NCBI GenBank assembly: GCA_003132325.1
Contig: PKXK01000232.1
Location: 1-38,789 of the forward strand
Direction of reading: 5' to 3'
DNA: 38,789 nt
Source of the DNA: Acidobacteriaceae bacterium
GTDB lineage: Bacteria; Acidobacteriota; Terriglobia; Terriglobales; Acidobacteriaceae
Shown: one piece after another, positions 8,988 to 18,681 of the stretch
How positions within the stretch are numbered: position 1 is the stretch's first letter
Layout: each line of letters starts with the position of its first letter
The notes under the pieces: model-generated
What the model saw: only the letters and a program-made list of their open reading frames with translations
What the model was told of the DNA's origin: nothing
Databases searched by the model: none
Position numbers and translations under genes: made by a program

Positions 8988-10508
8988 GTGAGTTTAGCTT
9001 CCATTCCTTCCGCACCAGCCGATCTGGAACTCATCGCCCAACTGAAGAGCAAGCTACAGTACGCGGAGCTGCGGATTCGCGTGCTGGAAGAGCGGCTGCG
9101 GCTGATGCGGATCGAGAAATATGGAGCGGGCGGAGAAAAACTTTCGCAGGCGCAAATGCAATTGTTCGAGCTTGCACCTGTCGTCAGTGAAATGATCGAG
9201 CAGGCGGAGAGCGAGCACGCGCCAGTGCATCGCTCGACCAAGAAATCCGTCAAGCATCCGGGTCGCCAAGAGTTGCCGGCGAATCTTCCACGCGTAGAGC
9301 GGGTTCTGGCTTGCACGCCGGATCAGCGTGTGTGCAAACGCTGCGGCAGAGAAACAGTGGTGATCGGCTACGAAGAAAGTTCCCAGTTGGAAGTGGAACC
9401 GGCGGAGTATTTCGTTCTGGTCACAAAACGAGAGAAGCGGGCTTGCCGGTCCTCTGAGGATCTCGGAGTTGTTTCGACGCTCCTGCTGCCAAGGATTATC
9501 GAGAAGTGCCTCGCGAGTGACCGCATCGTCATCGACACGGTCGTCAGCAAGTATTGCAACCACACGCCGCTGCATCGGCAGAGCGTGATTCTGGAAAGAG
9601 ACACGGGCTTGGAAATCAGCCGCGCAACGCTGGACGGGTGGGTCCTCAAAGTCGGCGAGTTGCTCATCCCCATGGTCGCCGCGATGAGGCGAGAATTGAT
9701 CAGCGGAAGTTACATTCAGGCGGATGAAACCCCAGTCGATGTGCAGACACGCGAGGGCCGAGGTAAGAACCACCAAGCGTACCTCTGGCAATACAGTCGC
9801 CCCGGAGGAAGCGTGGTGTTCGACTTCCGTCTAGGCCGTGGACGCGATGGGCCGAAGCGGTTCCTGGGACAGTTCGAAGGCATTCTCCAAACCGACGGAT
9901 ACGCGGCTTATGAACAGATCGGTGGGCCGGGAATGGTACATGCGGCTTGTTGGGCTCATGCTAGAAGACAGTTTTTCCAGGCGGTGCAGCTAAATCCCCA
10001 AGACCCGGTTGCAACCCCGATCGTGGCGCGGATGAATGAGCTGTTTGCCGTCGACGCCGACGCTCGCCGCAAGGCGCTGAGTGTTACCGCGCGCCATGTC
10101 CGGCGGCAGGAGAGAGCCAAACCTCTTCTGGATGATATCCGCAGCAAGATCAAGGCAGCGCAGTCCATCGCATTGCCCTCCAGCGCGTTAAGCAAAGCCT
10201 GCCAATACGCGCTCACACTTTGGAGGAAACTTACACGATTCTTGGAATATCCAGAACTTGAATTGAGCAATAACATGGCGGAGAATTCAATGCGACCAGT
10301 CGCGCTGGGTAGAAAGAATTGGATACACATAGGCAGCCCACAAGCGGGGCCAAAGGTCGCGGCGATTCTCTCCATCGTGGAAAGCTGCCGCAGGTTGAAA
10401 CTCCCAGTGCGCGACTACTTGGCCGCGGTTCTCCCCGGGTTTGCCGATCTCCCAATCCAGTGCCTCGCAAGTCGTACTCCCGCTGCGTGGGTCGCCCAGC
10501 ATTCATAG
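8988..10508 (+). CDS. tnpC: IS66 transposase TnpC
   Basis: 506 aa; IQADETPVDVQTREGRGKNHQAYLWQY, HAACWAHARRQFFQA, LELSNNMAENSMRPVALGRKNWIHIGS, IS66 C-terminal tail. Confidence 0.95.
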   Translation: MSLASIPSAPADLELIAQLKSKLQYAELRIRVLEERLRLMRIEKYGAGGEKLSQAQMQLFELAPVVSEMIEQAESEHAPVHRSTKKSVKHPGRQELPANLPRVERVLACTPDQRVCKRCGRETVVIGYEESSQLEVEPAEYFVLVTKREKRACRSSEDLGVVSTLLLPRIIEKCLASDRIVIDTVVSKYCNHTPLHRQSVILERDTGLEISRATLDGWVLKVGELLIPMVAAMRRELISGSYIQADETPVDVQTREGRGKNHQAYLWQYSRPGGSVVFDFRLGRGRDGPKRFLGQFEGILQTDGYAAYEQIGGPGMVHAACWAHARRQFFQAVQLNPQDPVATPIVARMNELFAVDADARRKALSVTARHVRRQERAKPLLDDIRSKIKAAQSIALPSSALSKACQYALTLWRKLTRFLEYPELELSNNMAENSMRPVALGRKNWIHIGSPQAGPKVAAILSIVESCRRLKLPVRDYLAAVLPGFADLPIQCLASRTPAAWVAQHS

Positions 10509-10726
10509 AGTCAAACGACACTGACCTCAAAATTGACGGTTACCGATCATAGATCGTGCGACAACCGCTGGCGTCGATTGAAGTATTGAAGTCCCGGCAT
10601 CCAAGTCAGGCACAAAAGAACACTGAGCAAGGGATCTTCTCCTGTAAACCCCTTTTGAAGCTTAAAGCATGCCTGTCTTGAGAAAAGCTGTTAAGCGATT
10701 AAGCAATCGCGTAAGCAGATATAGTA

Positions 10727-11125
10727 CTAAGCCTTCGGAACAGGCCGAGGTGGTCCCGTCGATTGACCTAAACGAAGCTCCGGCACCACGATGTATTCTT
10801 GGCCCATGTGAGTTGCGGAAGCGAACAGATCGTGGAGACTATCGGCCGCGATGCGTCCCAGCAGATCGCGCTTCAAATCTACAGTCGTCAGGGAAGGACT
10901 GGTGTACTGCGCCATTTGAATAAAGTCATAGCCGGTCACCGACAAGTCGCCGGGAATATCCATACCGCGAGTGCGCACGGCCTTCATGATCCCTATCGCA
11001 GTGAGGTCGTTCATCGCAACGACCGCGGTAGGCATGGGTTTAAGTTGAACGATCGTCGTGCCGGCGGCAAGACCACCATCAAAGTGACTATCGCCTTCCA
11101 ATCGGAAGTTCAAATCTTCTCTCCC
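10727..11125 (-). pseudogene. LacI-family regulator, C-terminal ligand-binding fragment only
   Basis: LEGDSHFDGGLAAGTTIVQLKPMPTAVVAMNDLTAIGIMKAVRTRGMDIPGDLSVTGYDFIQMAQYTSPSLTTVDLKRDLLG; no HTH half upstream. Confidence 0.8.
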
Positions 11126-11262
11126 CGACCAATTCCAAAGCAACTTATCGGGACTAACAGTGGGCGCAATTGGGCGCAACTCAGGGACAGTGAAGCCCAC
11201 CCCTAGAGCAGGCCGTGCGATGTCGCACTATCAGATCGGCTCACGTTCGCTCACGATTCATT

Positions 11263-11282
11263 GTTCCCGAGCGTTCCCGAGC
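11263..11282. repeat. Tandem 10-bp direct repeat GTTCCCGAGC x2
   Basis: Read directly; upstream of the LacI fragment. Confidence 0.6.
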
Positions 11283-12078
11283 GTGATTTTCAAGACCTGT
11301 AAGGCATCGCCCATGCCCCACATTCAACAAGATAGAAACATCTGTCTGCACTCATAATGCAACGACCACGATATTCAAGTGCGACAGTGATGGGGCCGAG
11401 GCGATGCGAAAGCTCGAAGAATCCGTTGAATCGCTTGTCAGCGGCCAGGATAATGCCACGGAAACCGGCAGGCCACTGAAGAACTGGATCTACTGAAGTT
11501 CAAACCTGCACTCCTTGCCGGTTCTCTGGGAGCCGCAGACCGGCCCATCACGCTGTCAAAAGCGCCGACTCGGCGAAGTGGCCCAGTCTGCCGCCCCTCG
11601 GCGTATCGCGGTGGGCCAAACTTCTCCCAAGCCAGCTTTGTTGAGAGTCCGTCTCGGGACATAACTTCCGCTTAGCCCGTCAACGGGCCACAATTTGCGA
11701 ATACGGCGAACGCCTCGGCATGCGGGGAGGTGGCAATCTCCGTCCCGACGGGCCCCTTCGCAGCCGCCTGAACGGCAGCCACGACCTGCGTAGCGGGGTT
11801 GAGGCTTGGTACTCAAATCTCCCGGCGTACCTAAACGTCCTGCCGAGGTCGCACTTCCATCCGATCAAAAAGCGACATATCTCATCATGGCCATTCCCTT
11901 GCCTACATTTGAACTAGGTCTGCGCCCAATGAGTTAAAAAATCTCTGCCACATCATTGAAGACAAAGGACTGACTGCTGGCTCATGAGCGCCGATGTTCC
12001 GGCGAGTCACGAGCTGGGCTGTGGTTTTCGTCCAAGTTTCATACACACAATCCAGATTTTAGACACGGAGAACGTTCA

Positions 12079-12525
12079 GTGAAAAGCCAGGGATCAGGTC
12101 AAGTGACATCAAAGTCCTTTTTGAATCGCAAAATGCAACTCGCGTTCGGCTCCGCGATGTTGACGTTACTCGTCGTAGGTGCGATTTCCTATCGAGGCAT
12201 CGTCGTATCCAGGGAGAGCGCGCGGTGGGTGAGCCACACTCACAAGGTTCTGGAAAGCATCCAGGATTTAGTCTTCGCCGTGGAGGGCATCGAATCGAAC
12301 TCCCGCGGATTTACGCTGACGGGCAAGGAGTCCTATCTCGAGTCCTACCGGGCCGGCCTGCTCAAGGTTGCGCAGGACCAGGCAGCGATTCGCTTCCTAA
12401 CGTTGGACAACCCTGAACAACGGCAACAGATCCCCAAGCTCGAAAGCCTGACGGCTCAGAAGATCGAGCACACGGAGATGGTCATCGCTCCCGTTTTCGA
12501 AGCCAAAAAGGAAATTCCGGTGTAG
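12079..12525 (+). pseudogene. CHASE3 sensor domain protein, truncated (histidine-kinase/cyclase N-terminus)
   Basis: TM segment then SHTHKVLESIQDLVFAVEGIESNSRGFTLTGKESYLESYRAG; no downstream catalytic domain. Confidence 0.7.
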
Positions 12526-12651
12526 ATTGCTCTCGAAGTCGTCAGCCCATTGTTGCCCGTACGCCTCCGATCTTTTGTGGACAAGGGCTCGTGTTCCGAC
12601 GTTACGAATTGTCTTCAGCCGCTCGGGTTTTCACGAGCCCTAATTGATTCC

Positions 12652-15600
12652 TTACCAAATTATCTTCACCCCGAACTGGATCTCGCGCGAGTCCGTCTGG
12701 GTTGTAGTGATCTGGCCGAAGCCGGGAACCGGATTCCCCGATGCGTCGATCGCCTCGAGATTAGAGATTGGAGGCGCGAAGTTAACATGGTTCAAGATGT
12801 TAAAGAACTCGGCCCGGAACTGGATATTGAAGTTCTCTGACACTCTTTTGATGTGGTCGTTCTTAACCAAGGAGAAATCGACATTGACCAAGCCTGGCCC
12901 AATAATCGAGTTACGACCCAAATTGCCGAGGAGGTTAATACAGGTCGGGTAAGGGAATTTGTGATCGCAGCCGAACGGTGGCGCCGCATTGTAAAATGCG
13001 AGGCTGGGCGCAACGGCATTGATAAGGCAATTCGCCTTGAGGTATTGGACACTTCCGGGGTTGGTCATGCTGCTGCAAACGCGGTCCGGAATAGCCAATG
13101 GCTCCGAGTTGAGTTGACCCATCGGATCTCCCTCGATGCCATCCAGGGGCCAGATGGGAACACCGTCCTGCAACTCAATGACTGATCCTACTTCCCATCC
13201 TCCAGCTATCCATCCCTTGAGCCCCGAGAGCGACGGTGCGGGGACCTGCCACAGGCCGTTAAGAACTAGGTTGCGTCTTAGATCGAAGTCCGCCGGCCCT
13301 TTAGTGATACGGGGATCCCACCAAGGGATCGTGGGGGTCACATCCCCCGCGTAGTTGTCTCCCGCAAAGCTGCCGGAGGAAGTGTCCAAGGCCTTGCCCC
13401 AGGTAAACGAGGCCTCCCACTGAAGGCCATGTCTCATTCGCTGCTCCCACCGCACTTCGAGAGAGTCGTACCAGGACTGGCTTGTCCAAACGACCCCCCC
13501 CCCTAACTCGCCGACATTGGCGTTTATGAGTTGCCCAGGGACAATGCTGGTCGCGCTCGGGTTTATCACGCCGCTGCCGACGGGGTTAGGAAACAACCAG
13601 CCCGCGGAAGTCTTGAAGGGAAAAACCGTGTTGAACTCGTCGGTCTGGAAGGGGTTGTGGAACGCCCTCGCTCCTGCATAGGCCAGCGTTACCGTGTTAC
13701 TTGAGGCGACTTGCCTCTGGATATTCAAGTTGTATTGCAGGATGTAATTGCGCTTCGGGTTCGGTTCGACATACTGCCATGCTTTGCTCGAACTCGGCGG
13801 GATGCAGGTCGGGCATCCCAGAAACAGGTTAGCCAGGCCGTGTGGGAATGACCCTTGCGGAGGATTGGTCAGAATAATGGTGGGTGTGAATGGAGAGGTT
13901 TGCGCGTTATTGAGCGCTAGCTCGTACGGGAGGGGAAGAGCGTCAAAGATTCCGAAACCACCGCGAACGGCAGTTTTGCCACTGCGAAATGGATCCCAGG
14001 AAAAACCGATCCGCGGCTCGAAGTTCTTGGTGGTCGGGTTTGACTGAAAGTAAGACTTGTAAAAACCCGGACAGTTAGCATTGCCGTGGCTGTCAAGCTG
14101 GCAATTGCCCGGATTAGTAAAGAGGGTCTCCATGACTTGAATCTTTCCATCAGTCTCGGTCGGAATCGTCGACATTTCATAGCGCAACCCTAAGTTAATG
14201 GTCAGCCCGGGGCGCTTCTGCCAATCGTCCTGGATATACCCGGCGATAATCGAGGCGCGGTTATGGTGTGGCGAGATCCCGGTGACGAACGGTGGGACGC
14301 CAGGACTCTGCGCCTTAAACGGTATGTCCTGCAGAAAGTCTGCCAGTGTGCTAAAGGAGACGGTGCCATTCGCGAAATTCCAAAAGAAAACGTCTTCATG
14401 ATCTCTAAGGAACATGGCGCCGAACTTCAGGTTGTGGGTCCCCACAATGTAGGAGGCATCGTCGTACACCTGAAAGGTCTCCCCAGTGAAGTTCTCGTTC
14501 CCCTGGGTGTTGAAGGTTGGTAGCGAGCTGACCCCCCCCACTCCTCCGCCCGAGTTTACGGAAGCGATTTGCGGCTCGAATGACGACGGTAATATCCCAA
14601 AGGAGTGGTCTAGCCAAGCCGGGACAATCGCCGCTACATCTGCGTTATTCACAGTCGAGAGGCTATATCCCAGTCGAACGTTATTAATCATTCTGTTGCT
14701 GACGACGTGGCTCTCTTCTAGGGAAGCGCCCTGCCGATACGTTCCAAAACCTTTCAATTGAGTGTTCAAAGCATCGGGCTTGCTGTAACTCGAGCGGTCG
14801 TAATACCAAAAGGAATTCAGGCCGTCTTTGCCCGAGAACTTTACATCGCCCCTCGCCGTGACGAAGTTGTCGATCACCTTTTGCTGACCCGCAACGACGT
14901 ACGTGCCCGTATTGTTTGACGGGCCGATTAGGCCAGCATTGGGCAAGGGATAGAAGGCGGTTAGCACATTCTGGACGTTAGGGTCCACTGTAATCGGGGG
15001 TAGCGGATTGCCGTTCGCGTCGTTAAGCAGTCCGAGCCGCGCATTGGGCGAGGGAGTAAACGCGGTTTGGGTGACCCCCTTGTTTTGACGAAGTCCTTCG
15101 TAGTCACCAAAAATGAAGATCTTCTCCTTCTTGATGGGCCCTCCTGCCGAGCCGCCGAACTGGTTGCGTTTAAAAGGCGGCTTCTGGACGTGATTGTAAT
15201 CGTCGAAGAAATTTGGCGCGTCCAGAGCGCTGTTACGCAGGAACTCATATGCATTTCCATGAAACTGATTGGTGCCGGAGCGCGTGATGGCGTTGATGAC
15301 TCCCCCGGAGGTATAGCCGTACTCGGACGAGTAGTTGCTGGTCAAAACCGAGAATTCCTGAATCGCGTCCACACCCAGGTTTGCGCCGAGTACGTTTCCT
15401 GGACCCGCGTTCGAGTAGTCGTTGACGATGATGCCGTTTATCCGGTAGACGTTTTGCGAAGGGCGTTGTCCGTCGATCGACATCTGCATTCCCAGCCCGC
15501 GAGCATGACCCCCAGGGTTGCTAACCGTATCCTGGGTCTTCACCTGGACGACACCGGGTTGGAGCAAGGCCAAAGATGCCCAGTCGCGGCCATTAAGAGG

Positions 15601-16071
15601 CAATTCCTTAATCGTCGCGGATTCCACCGTGTTGTCGAGACTCGAGGTGCCAAGTTCAATCGCTGGGGCTTCGCCAGTGATTTCGAGCTTTTCGGTAACT
15701 TTCCCCACGCGCATGGCAATATTCAGCACTTGCACAGCTCCAACTGTGAGCGTTAGCCCTGACTGCACTGCCGTCTGAAACCCTACCGCCGTGACGCTAA
15801 TTTCATAGGTCGCCGGCCGCAGGTTGCTCACTGTGTAGATGCCATCCGGATTTGTCGTGGTGGTCACGGTTACTCCGGTCGCGGAATCTCTAGTTGTGAT
15901 TTGCGCATTAGGGATGAATGCGCCCGAAGGGTCCGTAATTCTCCCGGTGAACGTCCCGCCGGTCACCTGCGAATAGATCGGAAGGGACATCAACATGCCG
16001 AAAGTTAGCGTTACCAGTACCAGTTGTAGGAGCCTCGCGGAGATTTTGTGTGAACCCCTCTGGTGGCTCAT
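12652..16071 (-). CDS. Oar-like TonB-dependent outer-membrane receptor with carboxypeptidase-regulatory domain
   Basis: ORF 12652..16170, preferred ATG at 16071 with AAAGGA SD and signal peptide; GTFTGRITDPSGAFIPNAQITTRDSATGVTVTTTTNPDGIYTVSNLRPATYEISV; plug and C-terminal beta-barrel, RAEFFNILNHVNF. Confidence 0.93.
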   Translation of the reverse strand: MSHQRGSHKISARLLQLVLVTLTFGMLMSLPIYSQVTGGTFTGRITDPSGAFIPNAQITTRDSATGVTVTTTTNPDGIYTVSNLRPATYEISVTAVGFQTAVQSGLTLTVGAVQVLNIAMRVGKVTEKLEITGEAPAIELGTSSLDNTVESATIKELPLNGRDWASLALLQPGVVQVKTQDTVSNPGGHARGLGMQMSIDGQRPSQNVYRINGIIVNDYSNAGPGNVLGANLGVDAIQEFSVLTSNYSSEYGYTSGGVINAITRSGTNQFHGNAYEFLRNSALDAPNFFDDYNHVQKPPFKRNQFGGSAGGPIKKEKIFIFGDYEGLRQNKGVTQTAFTPSPNARLGLLNDANGNPLPPITVDPNVQNVLTAFYPLPNAGLIGPSNNTGTYVVAGQQKVIDNFVTARGDVKFSGKDGLNSFWYYDRSSYSKPDALNTQLKGFGTYRQGASLEESHVVSNRMINNVRLGYSLSTVNNADVAAIVPAWLDHSFGILPSSFEPQIASVNSGGGVGGVSSLPTFNTQGNENFTGETFQVYDDASYIVGTHNLKFGAMFLRDHEDVFFWNFANGTVSFSTLADFLQDIPFKAQSPGVPPFVTGISPHHNRASIIAGYIQDDWQKRPGLTINLGLRYEMSTIPTETDGKIQVMETLFTNPGNCQLDSHGNANCPGFYKSYFQSNPTTKNFEPRIGFSWDPFRSGKTAVRGGFGIFDALPLPYELALNNAQTSPFTPTIILTNPPQGSFPHGLANLFLGCPTCIPPSSSKAWQYVEPNPKRNYILQYNLNIQRQVASSNTVTLAYAGARAFHNPFQTDEFNTVFPFKTSAGWLFPNPVGSGVINPSATSIVPGQLINANVGELGGGVVWTSQSWYDSLEVRWEQRMRHGLQWEASFTWGKALDTSSGSFAGDNYAGDVTPTIPWWDPRITKGPADFDLRRNLVLNGLWQVPAPSLSGLKGWIAGGWEVGSVIELQDGVPIWPLDGIEGDPMGQLNSEPLAIPDRVCSSMTNPGSVQYLKANCLINAVAPSLAFYNAAPPFGCDHKFPYPTCINLLGNLGRNSIIGPGLVNVDFSLVKNDHIKRVSENFNIQFRAEFFNILNHVNFAPPISNLEAIDASGNPVPGFGQITTTQTDSREIQFGVKIIW
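13494..13503. repeat. Homopolymer C10 (G10 on coding strand) inside the receptor gene
   Basis: cgaccccccccccta read directly. Confidence 0.9.
14532..14539. repeat. Homopolymer C8 (G8 on coding strand) inside the receptor gene
   Basis: gacccccccca read directly. Confidence 0.9.
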
Positions 16072-16228
16072 GGGCGATGTCCTTTCCGGGATATGAGCGC
16101 AACTACGTGAGAGGGCGCAATAATTCTGTGTTTTCATTAGAGAAACTCCTGTTCCCACTATTCGAACCACTTTTACTCTGGCGATTGGTCGATGTCAAGA
16201 AGAAAAGTGCCGATGTCTCAGCTCCATA

Positions 16229-17461
16229 ATTCTGTCATCCCTTAATGGCAACGTGAAAATGTCACCCCATGAACCGGGAGACATTTGCATTGAGCCAGAA
16301 GGAGCTGCAACGGGTGGCAGTGATTTCCAGATGCGTGAATGGGGAGTTGGCGTGTGTCAAAGCCGCCGCACTCCTTTCCTTAAGCGTCCGCCAGGTTAAG
16401 CGCTTGAAAAAGCGTATGCGCGAAGACGGGGAGGCGGCTTTGGCGCACGCTAATCGCGGGCGACCCAGCCACCGCCGCCTGCCTAACGCCGTGCGCGAGC
16501 GCATCGTGCAGCTGGCACGCAGCACCTACGCCGGCTTCAACGATCACCACCTCTGCGAGAAACTTATCGAGCGCGAGGGCTTCTCGCTCAATCGCGAAAC
16601 CCTTCGCCGGCTGCTGCGTATGCAAGGTCTCGGCTCGCCTAGAAAACGCCGTGCTCCCGTTCATCGCCAGCGCTGTGTGCGTTCCGCGCAACTCGGCGAA
16701 CTCGTGCAACTCGATGGTAGTCCGCACGACTGGCTCGAAGGACGCGGCCCCGGCTCACCGCTCTCGGTATGCAAGACGACGCCACCGGTAAAATCCTGGC
16801 GGCGCAGTTCTTTCCCTCGGAAACGGCATCCGGCTATCTCTGCTTGCTCCGCCAACTCCTGCGTCGCCACGGCGTGTCCCTCGCTTTTTACGGCGATCAC
16901 AGCGGCATCTTCGTCCGCAACGACGACTCCTGGACGGTCGAAGAACAGCTCGCGGAAAAACGCCATCCCACGCAGTTCGGCCGCGCCCTGGAACAGCTGG
17001 GCATCACCTTTATCGCCGCCCACAGTCTGCAAGCCAAAGGCCGCGTCGAGCGTCTCTGGGGTGTGCTGCAGGATCGCCTCACCAGCGAACTGCGGCTCGC
17101 CAAAGCTGCCGACATCGACTCCGCCAACGCCGTGCTCCGCAAGTTCATCGCCGACTACAACCGTCGCTTCTCCCGGCGGCCTCGCAAATACCAAACCGCC
17201 TGGCGCGCGGCTCCGGAAAATCTTGAGCGCATCTGTTGCTTCGTGTACGAGCGCGTGGTCAGCAACGACAACATCGTGCAGTGCAAGGGCCGCCGCTTCC
17301 AGATCCCCAGCAGGCTCGTCGCTTCAGCTTTGCCGGTGCCAAAGTGCATATCGACCAAGCTCTCGATGGGCGGGTCTCGCTCTACTACCGCGACACCCGC
17401 TTGGGAACACTTTACAGTCTCAGGGGGTGACAGTTTTATGTTGCTGTTAGGGCGACAGAAT
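16229..17461 (+). mobile_element. ISNCY-type insertion sequence, degenerate
   Basis: Ends ATTCTGTCATCCCTTAATGGCAACGTGAAAATGTCACCCC (left) and ATTCTGTCGCCCTAACAGCAACATAAAACTGTCACCCC (right, reverse complement); transposase inside. Confidence 0.8.
16269..17430 (+). pseudogene. ISNCY-family transposase with two frameshifts
   Basis: SQKELQRVAVISRCVNGELACVKAAALLSLSVRQVKRLKKRMREDGEAALAHANRGRPS then GMQDDATGKILAAQFFPSETASGY in another frame, then QARRFSFAGAKVHIDQALDGRVSLYYRDTRLGTLYSLRG in a third frame; shifts at C runs 16748-16751 and 17305-17308. Confidence 0.88.
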
Positions 17462-17580
17462 CACGTTGCTACAACGATGTGCCATCTTCTGCTTGACAAA
17501 ATGCGCAGTCAGACATACAAAAAAGGAGAACTGCACTTTCAATACAGAAAGAGCAGATCTCTGAAGTACAGGAACAATTT

Positions 17581-18681
17581 ATGGAGAGTGCTCCGGGGAT
17601 TGGGATCATCGGGGGTGGAATTTGGGCGGCTCATCATATCAATGCGATTCGCGATTTAGAGCGGCAAGGGATGGCACGACTAATTGCGGTGTGTGCTCGA
17701 ACCCAAGAGACAGTCTCGCGCCTGTGCGAGCAGTATCGCATCGTGGGGAACACCGACTATCGGGACCTTCTTGCTCGACAAGACATTGATGCGGTATGTA
17801 TCGTCACCCCCGATCATCTGCACAGAGAGATGACAGTTGCTGCGGCAAGAGCAGGCAAACACATCCTCGTGGAGAAGCCAATGGACCTCAGTTTAAAAGG
17901 CTGCGATGAAATGTTGGAAGCAGCGAGGGAAAACCGAGTGATGCTGTTTGTCGATTTTCACAAGCGCTACGATCCGGTACAACAGAAGGTCCGAGATCTA
18001 ATCTGCGAGAGACGCGTGGGCACGATTCAATACGGATACGCCTACATGGAAGCCAAGATCATCGTTCCTCGGGACTGGTTGTCGAAGTGGGCGGCGCATA
18101 CGACACCATTCTGGTTCCTCGGCAGTCACCAGGTCGATCTCCTTCGGTGGACCCTCAAGTCGGAAGTTCGAAGTGTGTTGGCTCATAGCTTCCGAGGGAA
18201 GCTTGAGGGTCTCGGGATCGACACTCCGGATGCAGTAAAGGCCGAACTTAAGTTTGAAAATGGCACAGTGGTGACTGTCGATGTCTCGTGGGTTCTTCCA
18301 GACGGATTCGAAGCGGTTGTGAACCAGGGACTGCGCTTAGTTGGGACAGAGGGCCTTATCGAAATTGACACTCAGGATCGAGGAGCTGCGGGCTGTTTCA
18401 GCGGAGGAACGATGGAGACCTATAACACGAATGCGGCTAACGTGACGATCAACGCTCTGGGCCAGTCGACGTATTCAGGCTATTTCATCGATCCCATAAA
18501 AGAGTTTTTGCACCTTGTCGGCTACCTGAAGGACGGAGGCGATCTGGAATCCATCAAAGGTAAGTATCCTTCCGGGGAAGATGGTAGAGAGGCCACGAGG
18601 GTCGCGGTAGCCGTACACCAGAGCATTGCAAAAGGGATACCCATTGCTGTGAAACAAAATGGCTGTGGTCCCGATGTCTAG
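17581..18681 (+). CDS. Gfo/Idh/MocA family oxidoreductase
   Basis: 366 aa; GIIGGGIWAAHHINAI nucleotide-binding motif, HILVEKPMDLSLKGCDEML. Confidence 0.92.
   Translation: MESAPGIGIIGGGIWAAHHINAIRDLERQGMARLIAVCARTQETVSRLCEQYRIVGNTDYRDLLARQDIDAVCIVTPDHLHREMTVAAARAGKHILVEKPMDLSLKGCDEMLEAARENRVMLFVDFHKRYDPVQQKVRDLICERRVGTIQYGYAYMEAKIIVPRDWLSKWAAHTTPFWFLGSHQVDLLRWTLKSEVRSVLAHSFRGKLEGLGIDTPDAVKAELKFENGTVVTVDVSWVLPDGFEAVVNQGLRLVGTEGLIEIDTQDRGAAGCFSGGTMETYNTNAANVTINALGQSTYSGYFIDPIKEFLHLVGYLKDGGDLESIKGKYPSGEDGREATRVAVAVHQSIAKGIPIAVKQNGCGPDV

Larger units (their letters stand above)
8144..10543 (+). mobile_element. IS66-family insertion sequence
   Basis: tnpA-tnpB-tnpC gene order; ends begin GTAAaCGT (left) and GTAAcCGT (right, reverse complement); no 8-bp target duplication visible by eye. 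Confidence 0.8.

Noticed and set aside
9054-9791. 245-aa minus-strand ORF
   Set aside because: Antisense of the IS66 transposase.
8144-10543. Target-site duplication for the IS66 copy
   Set aside because: Flanks ggtgttac and cgatcata do not match; either the ends are slightly misplaced or the duplication is lost.
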